Counted from the first letter of the stretch, positions 12,410-26,400 are shown. The stretch: 64,000 nt of DNA from Tragulus kanchil (GCA_022376925.1 JAIOJX010000005.1:15652501-15716500); one strand, 5' to 3'. Notes: generated by a model from the letters alone, not told the origin. Numbers and translations: made by a program.

Positions 12410-12620
12410 ATAAATAATAGCAGCTAAAAATACTCAATACTGTGTCACACAGTGCTCTAAGTGCTTAACACAACCTTTCAAGGATGCTACTATTATGATC
12501 CCTATCATACACATGGGAACTTGAAGTGCAGGGTCTGTAACTTGTCCAAAGTCAAACAGTGATGCTCAGAGCACAGCTAAGAGCCAAACCTGGTTTCCAG
12601 AGCCCACGCTCCTAAGCAGG
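12410..12620 (-). mobile_element. MIR element
   Basis: CACAGTGCTCTAAGTGCTTA, TATTATGATCCCTATCAT and AACTTGTCCAAAGTCAAAC follow the reverse order of the MIR consensus. Confidence 0.75.
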
Positions 12621-13064
12621 GAATCTCTACGAAAAAATTCAGTGTTTGTGTTCCATGACAACTTTTCATGCTTTAAATCTGCCTCTGAAAAGGTGTTGCA
12701 AAGTCTAATGAATAACCAAAAATGTGTTCAATGAGGAAATCTATTACTGCAGAATTTGCTATTATATATTCATACATAAACAAACACATTTTCCTCTCAC
12801 ACGTCCTTAATACCTATTCCATAAAAACCTTAGTACTCAGATTACTCATCTTCTTTCACAACAAAATGATATTAAGCTGCTATTTATAAAACACCTGCTG
12901 AATCTGTAGCAACTTTTTAGAATTATGAAGCATTTCATACTTAGTTTTATAGAAGTCTTTATGGAATCTGACATCAAAACACACATGGATTTAAATGCCT
13001 AAAGATAAATATACACAAAAATGCACACCTATAAAAACATAATTTACGACATTTTTATTCTCTC

Positions 13065-13258
13065 TAACCCAGTAGTTATCAACTGAGGGTGACTCTGTCC
13101 CTAGGGGACATTTGGTAATGTCCAGAGATAGTCTGATTTTCACCACTGGAGGCTGGGGGCAGGGGTGCCCACCGACCACTAGTGGGCACTGTACAATCCA
13201 CAAAATAGCCCGCTCTCCACACCAAAGAATCATCTCGGCCCGAAGTGTCAAGCCACGC
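13065..13258 (+). mobile_element. MER20 (hAT-Charlie) fragment
   Basis: TAGTTATCAACTGAGGGTGA, CCCTAGGGGACATTTGGTAA and ACCACTAGTGGGCACTG match MER20 order. It is a non-coding, ancient DNA transposon. Confidence 0.75.
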
Positions 13259-13521
13259 TCCTCAAGTCCCTAAATAAGACAAAGGAGACTACCCAATTCA
13301 CAGAGCAATTTCTGGAAGGGAGCACCAAAACAACAAGAAAACAGAGCCAGCAAAACACTATTAACAATAACAGGAAATCATTCCTTGTACCCAGTCTCCC
13401 TCATCTACTTGACTAAAGTTGCATGTTAAGAAGAGAGTAAGCAAACTCCCTAAATGGTTCAGTAACTCTCCTCTTCCTGAATTCTTTCTTCGGAAACCAA
13501 ATATTCTCAACATTTTATTTG

Positions 13522-13715
13522 TGCCAAGTCTCTAAGTGGTGTTCAACTCTTTTGTGACTCCTAGGACTGTTGCCTGCCAGGCTCCTCTGATGAGATTTCC
13601 CAGGTGAGAAAACTGGAGTGGGTTGCTATTTCCTTCTCCAGGGGACCTTCCCAACCCAGGGATCGAACCCATGTCTCCTGCATTGGCAGGTGGATTCCTT
13701 ACCACCGAGCCACTT
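13522..13715 (-). mobile_element. Bov-A2 SINE (partly duplicated at 14623-14783)
   Basis: It contains GTGTTCAACTCTTTTGTGAC, CTGGAGTGGGTTGCTATTTC and ATTCCTTACCACCGAGCCAC. The second copy begins part way in, at the duplication junction. Confidence 0.9.
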
Positions 13716-14218
13716 TATAAATACTCCCAAGTAAAAGAAAATGGCAGGTATGCCTAAGTGATACAAAATTTGCTCACCAGTCAAATAAAACTTCAAATGC
13801 TGCCAGTCTAATGAAATAATCTGAAACTGAGATAAAATGGTAGTCTTTAAACTCCTTGCTTTTTGCATAAGACCGAATAAAATGATACAAGGCAATCAAA
13901 AAATGTTTATACACTACGAAAAAAGTTTCAAAAGACCTCCTTTACATTCCCGTCACCCCTCCGCCCTCATTTATGTACTCTAGTTGACAAGGACCAGCCC
14001 AGGGCCAGGCCACACCACCCTCACTCTTCCCCAGCTCTTACACTCTGGCCGAACAGTCAAACTAAACGCTCCTGAAGGGAAGGGAAGGGTCTTACACTCA
14101 ATCATTCCTTAAAAACAACCAACATGGTACATACATGCTTTCTGACCAACCTATCACATAGAGGAACACTTAACTCTCCCCATGAAAAGAAACCAGGAGA
14201 AAAGCTCCAACGCATTAC

Positions 14219-14407
14219 CTCCTCTTCACTTTCTTTATCGTCTTCATCTGATGACTCTTCTTTGTTTTTCTTTTCTTCTTCTTCACTGCTAGACTCATCT
14301 GACAGGATTTCAGGACATTTGGTTCGCTTAGCCTTCCTGGCCATTCCAGAACTGTTCCGCTCCTTTTTGTTGCCTTTGCTGGAACTTTTTTTAGATTTTG
14401 GCAATGG
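14219..14407 (-). CDS. DEK: DEK exon 7, second copy
   Basis: By eye this is identical to 15287-15475, including splice sites and surrounding intron sequence, as part of a 1068-base direct duplication. If both were real and spliced, the reading frame would survive, because 189 is a multiple of three, and the protein would gain 63 residues. The artefact explanation is preferred. The next DEK exons (8-10) were searched for on the minus strand down to position 1 and not seen. Confidence 0.85.
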
Positions 14408-17400
14408 CTGCGTAAAATAAAGAACACAAGTGAGGTATTATAAAGAACTATAAGAATGAGATCTTATAGTTCTAGTCCACCGCCTGTTTCTGGTAACTGC
14501 TTCTCAATTCAATCCTTTCCTAAACCAGGCCTCTTTTCTGACTCGAGAGATTCTATTTACAAGTTTAGCAGCTTTACAGAGAGCAGCACACCTCTAACTT
14601 CAGGTGTCAAGTTAACCTTTTCTGACTCCTAGGACTGTTGCCTGCCAGGCTCCTCTGATGAGATTTCCCAGGTGAGAAAACTGGAGTGGGTTGCTATTTC
14701 CTTCTCCAGGGGACCTTCCCAACCCAGGGATCGAACCCATGTCTCCTGCATTGGCAGGTGGATTCCTTACCACCGAGCCACTTTATAAATACTCCCAAGT
14801 AAAAGAAAATGGCAGGTATGCCTAAGTGATACAAAATTTGCTCACCAGTCAAATAAAACTTCAAATGCTGCCAGTCTAATGAAATAATCTGAAACTGAGA
14901 TAAAATGGTAGTCTTTAAACTCCTTGCTTTTTGCATAAGACCGAATAAAATGATACAAGGCAATCAAAAAATGTTTATACACTACGAAAAAAGTTTCAAA
15001 AGACCTCCTTTACATTCCCGTCACCCCTCCGCCCTCATTTATGTACTCTAGTTGACAAGGACCAGCCCAGGGCCAGGCCACACCACCCTCACTCTTCCCC
15101 AGCTCTTACACTCTGGCCGAACAGTCAAACTAAACGCTCCTGAAGGGAAGGGAAGGGTCTTACACTCAATCATTCCTTAAAAACAACCAACATGGTACAT
15201 ACATGCTTTCTGACCAACCTATCACATAGAGGAACACTTAACTCTCCCCATGAAAAGAAACCAGGAGAAAAGCTCCAACGCATTACCTCCTCTTCACTTT
15301 CTTTATCGTCTTCATCTGATGACTCTTCTTTGTTTTTCTTTTCTTCTTCTTCACTGCTAGACTCATCTGACAGGATTTCAGGACATTTGGTTCGCTTAGC
15401 CTTCCTGGCCATTCCAGAACTGTTCCGCTCCTTTTTGTTGCCTTTGCTGGAACTTTTTTTAGATTTTGGCAATGGCTGCGTAAAATAAAGAACACAAGTG
15501 AGGTATTATAAAGAACTATAAGAATGAGATCTTATAGTTCTAGTCCACCGCCTGTTTCTGGTAACTGCTTCTCAATTCAATCCTTTCCTAAACCAGGCCT
15601 CTTTTCTGACTCGAGAGATTCTATTTACAAGTTTAGCAGCTTTACAGAGAGCAGCACACCTCTAACTTCAGGTGTCAAGTTAACCTTTTCTGCCTGCACT
15701 ACCAAGAGAATCCCATTTCACTTAGAATCTTGGTTCTAAATACCCAGGTGAGAGACTCTCACGTAACTGAAAGAAACACGTGTTCCACATCTGGACACAG
15801 GACTAGGAAGTCCGAGTGCACACTGCATGAAGTATACGACGTCTGTTTACACGTCATCAAGACAGTATCTTCAGTCAGACTTGTAATTCATTTCATTTCT
15901 CTAAACATTAACACCGTCACTGTCTTCTTGCTTCAGGGGACCTCCAATCAATGAGAGGAATCATCCATAAAGCAAATCAAACCTCATTTACACATCCTGA
16001 ATTTATGAACAACAAAGATTATATTCATAGTACCTAGAGGTTCCACTTAAGAGTTTGCCAGGATTCTACTCTCACTGATGATTTTAAACACCAGTTAAGT
16101 GTTGAATATGTTAATTATGAAACTAATTAGGATCTATAAAGTAAGTGTTACTGCCATTACTTTGATATTCAATTAAACCATGCATATTTAAAAAGCAGAG
16201 ATCACACGAGGAAAATGATTTGGTATTAACCAACAGATTCAATTTTTAAATGTTTTCTTATGGGAGCATTTTGGTAACTTCTAAAATTGAAACCTACAAA
16301 GTAATCTTGCATAAAGAATCTGAAAAGATATCCACCAAGGAATTAAAAATTATTTACTTCTGAAATTATGGGTACCTGTTGTCTTTATTTTTGCCCATGT
16401 TATTTTCTACAATAAGCAGAAACATGAAGGAAAACTCCATACCACCACCCTAAGACACACCACTGTGCAAGTTCTCCTGGCAACCGTAAGCAGTGTCTGC
16501 GACAGCAGCAGAACCACAGCTCCCCCTCTCCCGGGACCGCCTGTCTCCAGAATCTCTGTCACCCGCACAAAACATTAAGAAGCGGAGGCGGCTTGGTCTA
16601 CGCGGCACTTTCAGGCGAGCTACAGGCCAGGGGGCAGCCGCCCGAACACCTTACCCTTCTAGGGGCTTCCCTGGTGGTCCAGTGGGTAAGGACACCGCCT
16701 TGCAGTGCAAGGGGCGCCGGTTTGATCCCTGGCCTGGGAAGATCCCACGTGCCGCGGAGCGGCTGGACAGATGTGTCCAATCACTGAGCCGGAGCTCTGG
16801 AGTACATGCACCCAGAGCCAGTGCTCTGCGACAACAGAGGCCACCGCGATGGGAGGCCCACACAGGCCAAAGAACAAAGATGGATGGAAATAGATAAACG
16901 AAAGACCAATAGAAGTGGCCCACCCGCCCCGTTCCCTCCCCAAACCCCACCCAGCAAAATAAATAAATAAATAAATAAATCATTAAATAAATAAATAAAT
17001 AAAGAGAGGGATTCCCTGGTGGTTCAGTGGCTAAGATGCCGAGCTCTTGATGCAGGGGCCCTGGGTTCGATCCCTGGCCAGGGAACTAGATCCCACATGC
17101 TACTAAGACCTGGTACAGCCAAATAAATAAATATGTTAAAGGAAAAAAATAAAAAATAAAAAAGAGAGACCGATTTTTTTAAAAAAACAATATATAAATG
17201 CCTTAGAATTTTCCTATATTGGTTCTAAACATCACTAAACCTATTCATCAGAATCCAATATCCAGAACATCACCCCTTTTCAGGAACAAAATCAGATAAA
17301 CAAGGCAGAAGTACAAAGGACAGTAAAACAAGGTTAAATGCATACGTTTAAAACTATTCTAGAGCAGACAAGATGAAGACTAATGATTTTGTAGTGCGAG

Positions 17401-20400
17401 TCTTAAATGAAGGAAAAGCATATGGTAGCACAGAAGACAGCCTGAGACTGACACAACTAGATCAAGGGGTACTAACCACAGAATCAGATATGAAACACGA
17501 AGAGAAGGGTAAGAATCCATTTAAAAAAAAAAGGATAAAACCATGTTTCTCTAAGTGTGGCTTATGGACCCTGGGGTTTCCTGAGATCTTCCCAGAAGTC
17601 CCAAAGGATAGAACCAGCTTTACCATGACACCAAGACCGCACATTCACATGTGCAGTGATTGCACAAGAAACAGAGACAGGCAAGCCTGCTGGTACCTCA
17701 CCAAGAGAGGCAGAAGCCCAGGTGTGCAGCCACGACACTCCTCACAACCACACACCAGTCCCGGACAGTAACTCTCACTCTTCTGAGCGTATCTTCACAA
17801 GATACACTGTGTACATTTGTCTGTGTAACAAAATGGGAGGCACACGTACAGTACTCTGGCTACATGGGAATATCATTTTAAAAGGACAACTGAGAAACGA
17901 TGTCTAGGGGCCTCCCTGGTGGCTCAGTGGTGGAGACCTCGCCTGCCAGTGCAGGAGACACAGATTCGATCCCGGATCCAGGAAGACCCACATGCTGCAG
18001 AGCAACTTAACCCGTGAGCCATAACTATGGAACCCCTGAGCCCTGGAGCCCGACTTCCACAAGAGAAGTTACTGCAACAAGAAGCTTGCTCACCTCAACT
18101 AGAGAGTAGCCCCACTCCTGCAAGTAGAGCGAGGCTGCAGCAGCAGTGAAAACCCAGGATAGCCAAAAATAAATAAAATTAAAAACAAAAACAAAAAAAC
18201 GATGTCTAGGGCTTCCCTGGTGGTCCAGCGGGTAAAGAGTCCACCTTGCAGTGCAAGGGGCACTGGTATGATCCTTAGGCTCAGGAAGATTCCACATGCC
18301 GCGGAGCAGCTGGACTGGTGTGTCCAATTATGAGCCAGTGCTCTGAAGTACATGTGCCTGAGCTGAAGCTCTGCAACAAGAGGCCACTGCGATGGGAGGC
18401 CCACACAGGCCACAGAATAAAGATGGATGAAAATAAGTAAGTATAAAACCAATAAAAGAGGCCAAAATTAAAGAAAACAAAAAAAGAGATGTCTGAATTC
18501 AGACGTGGGTATTTAATGAAGGAAAAGCATATGGTAGCACAGAAGACAGCCTGAGACTGACACAACTAGATCAAGGGGTACTAACCACAGAATCAGATAT
18601 GAAACACGAAGAGAAGGGTAAGAATCCATTTAAAAAAGGATAAAACCATGTTTCTCTAAGTGTGGCTTATGGACCCTGGGGTTTCCTGAGATCTTCCCAG
18701 AAGTCCCAAAGGATAGAACCAGCTTTACCATGACACCAAGACCGCACATTCACATGTGCAGTGATTGCACAAGAAACAGAGACAGGCAAGCCTGCTGGTA
18801 CCTCACCAAGAGAGGCAGAAGCCCAGGTGTGCAGCCACGACACTCCTCACAACCACACACCAGTCCCGGACAGTAACTCTCACTCTTCTGAGCGTATCTT
18901 CACAAGATACACTGTGTACATTTGTCTGTGTAACAAAATGGGAGGCACACGTACAGTACTCTGGCTACATGGGAATATCATTTTAAAAGGACAACTGAGA
19001 AACGATGTCTAGGGGCCTCCCTGGTGGCTCAGTGGTGGAGACCTCGCCTGCCAGTGCAGGAGACACAGATTCGATCCCGGATCCAGGAAGACCCACATGC
19101 TGCAGAGCAACTTAACCCGTGAGCCATAACTATGGAACCCCTGAGCCCTGGAGCCCGACTTCCACAAGAGAAGTTACTGCAACAAGAAGCTTGCTCACCT
19201 CAACTAGAGAGTAGCCCCACTCCCTGCAAGTAGAGACGAGGCTGCAGCAGCAGTGAAAACCCAGGATAGCCAAAAATAAATAAAATTAAAAACAAAAACA
19301 AAAAAACGATGTCTAGGGCTTCCCTGGTGGTCCAGCGGGTAAAGAGTCCACCTTGCAGTGCAAGGGGCACTGGTATGATCCTTAGGCTCAGGAAGATTCC
19401 ACATGCCGCGGAGCAGCTGGACTGGTGTGTCCAATTATGAGCCAGTGCTCTGAAGTACATGTGCCTGAGCTGAAGCTCTGCAACAAGAGGCCACTGCGAT
19501 GGGAGGCCCACACAGGCCACAGAATAAAGATGGATGAAAATAAGTAAGTATAAAACCAATAAAAGAGGCCAAAATTAAAGAAAACAAAAAAAGAGATGTC
19601 TGAATTCAGACGTGGGTATTTAATAGACACAATCTCAAAAATGAACCAGTCTGCCACCTCAAAAAATAAAAAATGACAGGATTTGTTGTCAATGATAAAT
19701 TTCAAAGTTTTAAGTGAAAATTAAAATTTTGGAAAGTTCACATTCACTGTCATGAACCTGACAGCCTCCCAATACCTCAAGTTTTCTTTTTCCCTGATGA
19801 TATTTATATTAATGAATGTGACTTTTTTTGTCAGTGAAATCTGCCAACATTCAGAAGACATGCATACTTCAGGGAACTGCTATTTTCCAAATGGAGAGTA
19901 TATATTACAAAATCATGCACAGGTAAAAAGATGGAAGTCTATTAACATGGTTTTACAAACCACAATACAACTAACCTTTAAGAAACCCCCTACTCTGCCT
20001 CTGTGGAGGTTCAGTGTTGTATCCCAGGAGACTATTCACAATTATTTGAAAGACTTTTAAAAATATTCCCCCCTTTTCTAACTTCATAGCTGGGTGAGGC
20101 TGGATTTTTTTCACATACTTCAAGCAAAACTATACATCGCAACAGAAGGAAATGCTGAAGCAAGTAAGAATAGACCTGTCTTAAGTCAGACATAAACAAA
20201 TTTGCAAACAGAATGCCACTCTTCTCAGTAATATTTTGGGAAGTTACAGTTACTTTTCAGATAAGATATGACTTTGGTTAACATGTAGTGGTTTGTCATT
20301 ATTTTAGAATTTTTTAGTTTCAAATTAGAATACAGTAGATATCAAAATGGGCCTCCCTGGTGGTTCAGTTGGTAAAGAATCCATCTGTAATGCAGAAGAC

Positions 20401-23400
20401 CAATTCAATCCCTGTACTGGAAAAGTCCCCTGGAGAAGAGAATGGCAACCTCTTCCAGCATTCCTGCCTGGGAAATCCCACGGACAGAGGAGCCTGGCGG
20501 GCTACAGTCCACGGGGTGGCCAAGAGTCAGATACGACTTACGGACCAAGCCACCATTATCAAATATCACAATAACCCCCCAAAACAAAAGCTCTCTAGAA
20601 GTCCTCATTAATTTTAAGAGGGAGATGGGATATTGAAACTAACACATTTGAAAATCACCGAGGAAAAGTTGAATATACACGCATCCCTCATAACTCAGGC
20701 AACTTAGTAATTGCTTCTGGAGAAATGGTGTTCAAACTCCTCTTTTACATAAACCAGTGAAACTCCACCCCCATCACCATACCTCTTCAATTTGTAGCTA
20801 TGTAACAAAGATATCCGTGAGTATCACTGTCCAGCTAACAGTCAACAGGACAGAGGAGGTAAAAATAAAGGCCCCAAGCTACTGGTTTCTACCCGTAGCG
20901 CCCTTCGCCCCTCACTGACGGTGTTCTCTGAACCCCTAGGCCTTCTAGATCTCTTCTCAATTTCTTTCCTATCAAAATGAGAAAATATGAAAGTAACTGC
21001 TAAAAAACTTAGACTGAAAATACAGGGTCAGATTCAGTGGTGCCCTTTGCTCCTGTTAAACAATTAGGGCAAATCTAATCCAGATTTTACAATGGGCAAG
21101 ACCGTGAGACCATGTCACTCCCTGCCCGGCTCCTGGGCTCTTTTGATGTATCTGGAAAAAGATCTTTTCTAACTTCACAGCTGGGTGAGGCTGGATTTTC
21201 TTCACATACTTCAAGCAAAACTATACATCGCAACAGAAGGAAATGCTGAAGCAAGTAAGAATAGATCTGTCTTAAGTCAGACATAAACAAATTTGCAAAC
21301 AGAATGCCACTCTTCTCAGTAATATTTTGGGAAGTTATAGTTACTTTTCAGATAAGATATGACTTTGGTTAACATGTAGTGGTTTGTCATTATTTTAGAA
21401 TTTTTTAGTTTCAAATTAGAATACAGTAAATATCAAAATGGGCCTCCCTGGTGGTTCAGTTGGTAAAGAATCCATCTGTAATGCAGAAGACCAATTCAAT
21501 TCCTGTACTGGAAAAGTCCCCTGAAGAGAATGGCAACCTCTTCCAGCATTCCTGCCTGGGAAATCCCACGGACAGAGGAGCCTGGCGGGCTACAGTCCAC
21601 GGGGTGGCCAAGAGTCAGATACGACTTACGGACCAAGCCACCATTATCAAATATCACAATAACCCCCCAAAACAAAAGCTCTCTAGAAGTCCTCATTAAT
21701 TTTAAGAGGGAGATGGGATATTGAAACTAACACATTTGAAAATCACCGAGGAAAAGTTGAATATACACGCATCCCTCATAACTCAGGCAACTTAGTAATT
21801 GCTTCTGGAGAAATGGTGTTCAAACTCCTCTTTTACATAAACCAGTGAAACTCCACCCCCATCACCATACCTCTTCAATTTGTAGCTATGTAACAAAGAT
21901 ATCCGTGAGTATCACTGTCCAGCTAACAGTCAACAGGACAGAGGAGGTAAAAATAAAGGCCCCAAGCTACTGGTTTCTACCCGTAGCGCCCTTCGCCCCT
22001 CACTGACGGTGTCCTCTGAACCCCTAGGCCTTCTAGATCTCTTCTCAATTTCTTTCCTATCAAAATGAGAAAATAAGAAAGTAACTGCTAAAAGACTTAG
22101 ACTGAAAATACAGGGTCAGATTCAGTGGTGCCCTTTGCTCCTGTTAAACAATTAGGGCAAATCTAATCCAGATTTTACAATGGGCAAGACCGTGAGACCA
22201 TTTCACTCCCCTGCCCGGCTCCTGGGCTCTTTTGATGTATCTGGAAATCCAACCCAAGAAACTTCAAACAGCCAGCTTTTTTCTGCCACTTTTCCACAAT
22301 CTTATTCCAGGACCCAGGAATCCCCAGCTCTAACCCTGTCTTTCTGGATCTGATTACAGACTGCATGCCCTCCTTCATCAGCCCAACACTTCACCCGCAG
22401 CTCAACCCGTTTCTGTTCAAGTGCCTTCTACGCAGTTAACTCTGGATTCTTTGTATTTCTGTCCCATTTGACATTTAGTTAACAATTATTTTTCTTAGCC
22501 TTATATTCTTTATACTTGATAAGGTAGTACATATCTGTATGCCCTCCCTGTTTTCTCCATCATAAAACTGTTGTGAATGGGTCAACCAAAGGCAAATTTT
22601 TTGAATGTAGAAGGTATGACTAAATGTCGACAGCAATGCTGCTAACTATTCAATGTTACATAAAAAAAGAAAGGAGAGGCTAAACATAATTGATTTGTTA
22701 CTGAAATAGTAAAAACTGAGGCTCACTTTGCCAGAAGGCTTTGGATGCATTAAGAAATTCAAGATCCTTTTCACCAGTTCACTATTTACACCCGATCTCT
22801 CCAAATCAAGGACCTCGCAGATGCTCTTTAACATGGCATTTCTATATCTGAAACAGAAAATGGAGAAGGGTCAATGTGATTACATAGCAAAGTTTCTTAT
22901 CAACGTTCTCCATAATATAAAGTTAATCGCTAACCAAACTGGCCTAGCCACAAACAGTAAGAAAGCAGCCAGTGTTTCTCTGAATCTTAGAAGTACCCCC
23001 AATAATCTTGACTGGTGCACAGAACATAGCCAGGTACTGTTAATAAACGGAAAACATCATTTATCAGTTAGGTTTTCAAGGCGGCAGGAGAATAAACTTA
23101 CTTGGTGAGAAAACAATGTAAAAAGTTCTTGATACTATAAAATTCACACACTTGTTCATTCTTCTGGCTAGTGATTAAATACTACATTTCCCCCAAGTAT
23201 TCTTACTGACAAAGTCTCAAAGAAGGTACAGGTAATCATATTTAATACTCAAGAGTTTTAAGCTACTGAACTTAATAAAAACTTTAAGAATGTATCATCT
23301 CATTGAAAAAATTATCGAAGAAGAATGTATCCTTTTGTTTGCATTATGATGGAAATGATTTCTATCAACTTGATTATCTTCAAAACAGTTTAAATGGCAT

Positions 23401-26400
23401 CTGTAAGTGAGGGAAAGGAGTGGCTGACACAGAATGGGAATGGAAGAGTTTTTACTGTATTCCCTTAGGACCGTCTGAATTTTGGGCTATGAGAATGATT
23501 TACCGATGTGGATCATTTGTCTAAAAACCAGAAATGTCTTTGAATTTTCAATAATCTGGATAGCCACTATTCTTCAGAAAATAAGTTAATAGTTTATGAT
23601 GACACAGTCTTGGAATTTAAAGGCAGAATCAACCAGCAGTCTACTGAAAATACAAGGGCAGTTGTATTTAAATGTTTACAAATAAAGTTGAAGCACATTA
23701 ATCTAAACATGACATTTATAAAGATAACTTACTTTTTCAACATTTCTTCCTTCTTTTTATACTGGATACTTCCTTTTTCAAACGGAAAGCCACTGAACTG
23801 ACCCACATTCTTCTTTAATGAGGACACCTGCAAAGGTTTCTCCTGTTATTGAGACTTATTATCCAGCAACATACACACAAAAAATTTCAAAATCAACATA
23901 ATTTTCACATCTGTCTCCATGTTACAACACTGTATTTGTCACTAAAATATGAACGTTATGTTTACATGGTTAATTCTTTGAAAATAACAATTTGAATTTA
24001 AATGTATTTCATCCGGCAAACTTCACTAATGATTATGAAAATTTACTAAAGTTTCTCAAATTACTAAATGGTATCTGACAACACCCAAGGATGTAGAAAA
24101 TTCCTCCTTAAAAGACATTTTTATGCCCTGGCAGTCCAGTGGTCAGGGCTGTGCGCTCTCACTGCCAAGGCCCAAGCTCATTCCCTGGTCGCGGAACAAA
24201 TACCTCACAAGTCACACAGTGCGCAGCCAAAATAAATAAATAACATTAAAAAAAAAAACAAACCTATTTTCCTCTAGTAATACAAGTTACTACTAGTATG
24301 TATTTTCCAAATAAGAAAATCAGGGCTTTATTCTTTAAAAAGTAAAGAACAGAGCACCCCCACAAGTCAACACCATTTAGCAGTAATGGAACCTGTGTAG
24401 ATTACATTGCTGGCAAGGTCCAATCAGGTAACACATGAAAATAAAGCTTACCATGCTTTACTCTAACAACATCAAGCTTTACTTGGCCCATGCACTGCAC
24501 AAAGCAGAGTCCTTAGCTGTATGGAATACTTAAGTCATGTGTATCCAGTAAATGAAACTCTGATTTAACAAACTCATCGGCAAAAATTACCACCTGGTTT
24601 AGTAGATCTCAAATGAGATTCAACATTCTTTATCATTTATTTTGAATGGTTAGAAACATCCAAAAAATAGATTTCTTCTAACAGAGATGAAGATCACTAA
24701 AATCAGCATTAGTCATTAATCATCACAATTTGCAATTTCAGTTTGGCTTAAAAACAACTACAGTAAAAAGAGCTCTGGATGTTGTCCGAGGATAAGTCAT
24801 TCAACTGTGTACCACTTGGCTCACCTATATGGAATGGAGATTAATCCAGCTGATTGCTTAGGTCTTTTCCAGACTAAAATTATGTTGCTACTGTCAAGTA
24901 TTTTGATACGTAAGTATACTACAAAGCAAAAAAGTATTAAAAAGTTCTTACAGTGCCTGGTCTGTTGTAAAGCAGTTTATGGAGATTTCTAAGTTCATCT
25001 GTTTTCTTCTTACTCAAAAAAAAATGTATCCTTTCAATTTCACAAAGTTTCTGTCCCTTTCCTAGAAAAAAAACAAAAACAAAAACACCATGCTAAATAC
25101 CTCTGATGTGTAGGAACATTTAATGATTTTTACAGTATAGTTTACATATAACTTCTGCTCTAAAAAGACAAACCAAAGTACACCTGTAATATCTTAATAA
25201 TTAGTAAATGCTAGATAGAAGCTAAGCACTACTAACCATTTTGTATAGAGGCATTTTCACGATAGAATGAAAGGAAAAAGAAAGATACCTTGTGCAATTG
25301 TAAACGGCTCTCTTTGTAAGGAAGAGACTTGCATCGTCAACCTCTCTACTTTTTTCTTTTCCCGCTTGCCTTCCACGATGAGACTCTTTTCTAGAAGTTA
25401 ATGTAACATTTCTTTAAGTAACACAAAGCTTAAAGCATGTATTATTAAATCAACATGTAGCAAAAAAAGAAAAAAACCCTGTAGAAGCCCAGTGTCTTAT
25501 TTTTCTCCTGAGCATGATTTTGAGAAGCAAATGGCACAACAGAGGTGAAGATACTTGGTAATTAGTATCATCACTCAAATTTTTTTTTTTTTTAAGGAAC
25601 ATTTTTACCTACCTGGCCACCTTACGGAGGAACAGGTTTAAAAAAAAAAAAACATTCAGAAAGCAAACATACTTTTATCCAGCTATGATTATTGCTATGG
25701 AAGTCTAGTCCTTTTATTTGTGAAAAATCACCAAGACACCCATGAAATCTACAATCTGACTAGACATATTCTATTAACTGGGATTCTGTTTACTGTACAT
25801 CAAAAAACAGCAAGTTTAAATTAAGATTAAAGAACTCCGAGAGCTATCTAGGAAAAAACACTAATTTAGTAAGCCGACAGAAGAAAGAAAAAGAACAGTA
25901 AGGCAGAGCAGCCTGGTTACCACAGCTCGGGTAAAGTTCTAACAGTTAAGATTGAACACAACCAACTGGGATGGCATTACTTTGTAGTTCAATAAATGAT
26001 GTTCATAATAGTGATCATAAAACCCTGTTAAAAAAAAAAAAAGAAAAAAGAAAAAAGTTTTGCAATGCTTACGCCGGACTGCATTTTTTGTTTTTAAGCT
26101 AGGTGGTATATACTTTATTATTTTTTAAAACATTTATTTTTTATTTATTTATCTTTTGGGGGGTGGGGTGGGGAGGGAGGGGGACGGGCGGGCCACTTCT
26201 GTTGGTCTTTCATTTGCCCATTTTCATCCATCTTTGTTCTTTGGCCCATGTGGGCCTCCCATCACGGTGGCCTCTTGTTGCAGAGCACTGGCTCTGGGCG
26301 CATGCGCTCCAGAGCTCCGGCTCGGTAATTGGACACATTGGTCCAGCCGCTCTGCGGCACGTGGGATCTTCCCAGGCCAGGGATGGAACTGGCGCCCCTT

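Larger units (their letters stand above)
1..14218 (-). other. DEK: DEK intron 7 (partial, continues left of window)
   Basis: This is non-coding sequence between DEK exon 7 and the off-window exon 8. It holds MIR, Bov-A2, mariner, tRNA-SINE and MER20 elements and four of the 1.1 kb duplications plus part of a fifth. Stretches outside these, for example 300-1360, 5400-5650, 6460-7290 and 12630-13060, show no gene that I recognise. Two small open stretches on the minus strand are discussed under findings. Confidence 0.8.
13555..15692 (+). repeat. Tandem duplication E, contains DEK exon 7
   Basis: Copies 13555-14624 and 14623-15692, offset 1068, no difference seen by eye. The junction is TCTG microhomology between unique intron sequence and the middle of a Bov-A2 SINE. 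Confidence 0.95.
17406..19624 (+). repeat. Tandem duplication F (copies 17406-18517 and 18515-19624)
   Basis: Offset 1101-1109. Copies differ by an A-run of ten against four near 17522/18631 and single-base indels. The junction microhomology is about AAT. Confidence 0.93.
20073..22247 (+). repeat. Tandem duplication G (copies 20073-21158 and 21164-22247)
   Basis: Offset 1088-1091. Unlike most pairs it shows about eight substitutions (for example AGACCTGTC/AGATCTGTC, GTTCTCT/GTCCTCT), a SNP-like density. Confidence 0.93.
15476..22726 (-). other. DEK: DEK intron 6
   Basis: This is non-coding sequence between exons 6 and 7. It contains tRNA-derived SINEs at 16.7-17.1, 17.9-18.5 and 19.0-19.6 kb, Bov-tA at 20.3 and 21.4 kb, and two 1.1 kb duplications. 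The segments 15700-16480 and 19620-20070 are AT-rich and hold nothing I can name. Confidence 0.85.

Noticed and set aside
1..14218. Search for DEK exons 8-10 (C-terminal domain)
   Set aside because: No minus-strand sequence resembling the Lys-rich exon 8, the DEPLIKKLKKPP segment or the final exon was found; these presumably lie left of the window.
14124..14420. Ser/Leu-rich plus-strand open frame (and its copy at 15192-15488)
   Set aside because: It is the antisense shadow of DEK exon 7.
16664..16745. tRNA-like heads with box A and box B resembling tRNA genes
   Set aside because: They are the tRNA-derived parts of SINEs, with decayed cloverleaf and A-rich tails; none is a plausible functional tRNA.
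16493..16983. Open frames over SINEs such as the repeated LGVQWVRTPPCSARG-like peptides
   Set aside because: The same peptide text recurs at 12.1, 16.7, 26.3, 40.7 and 55.8 kb because it is translated SINE sequence.
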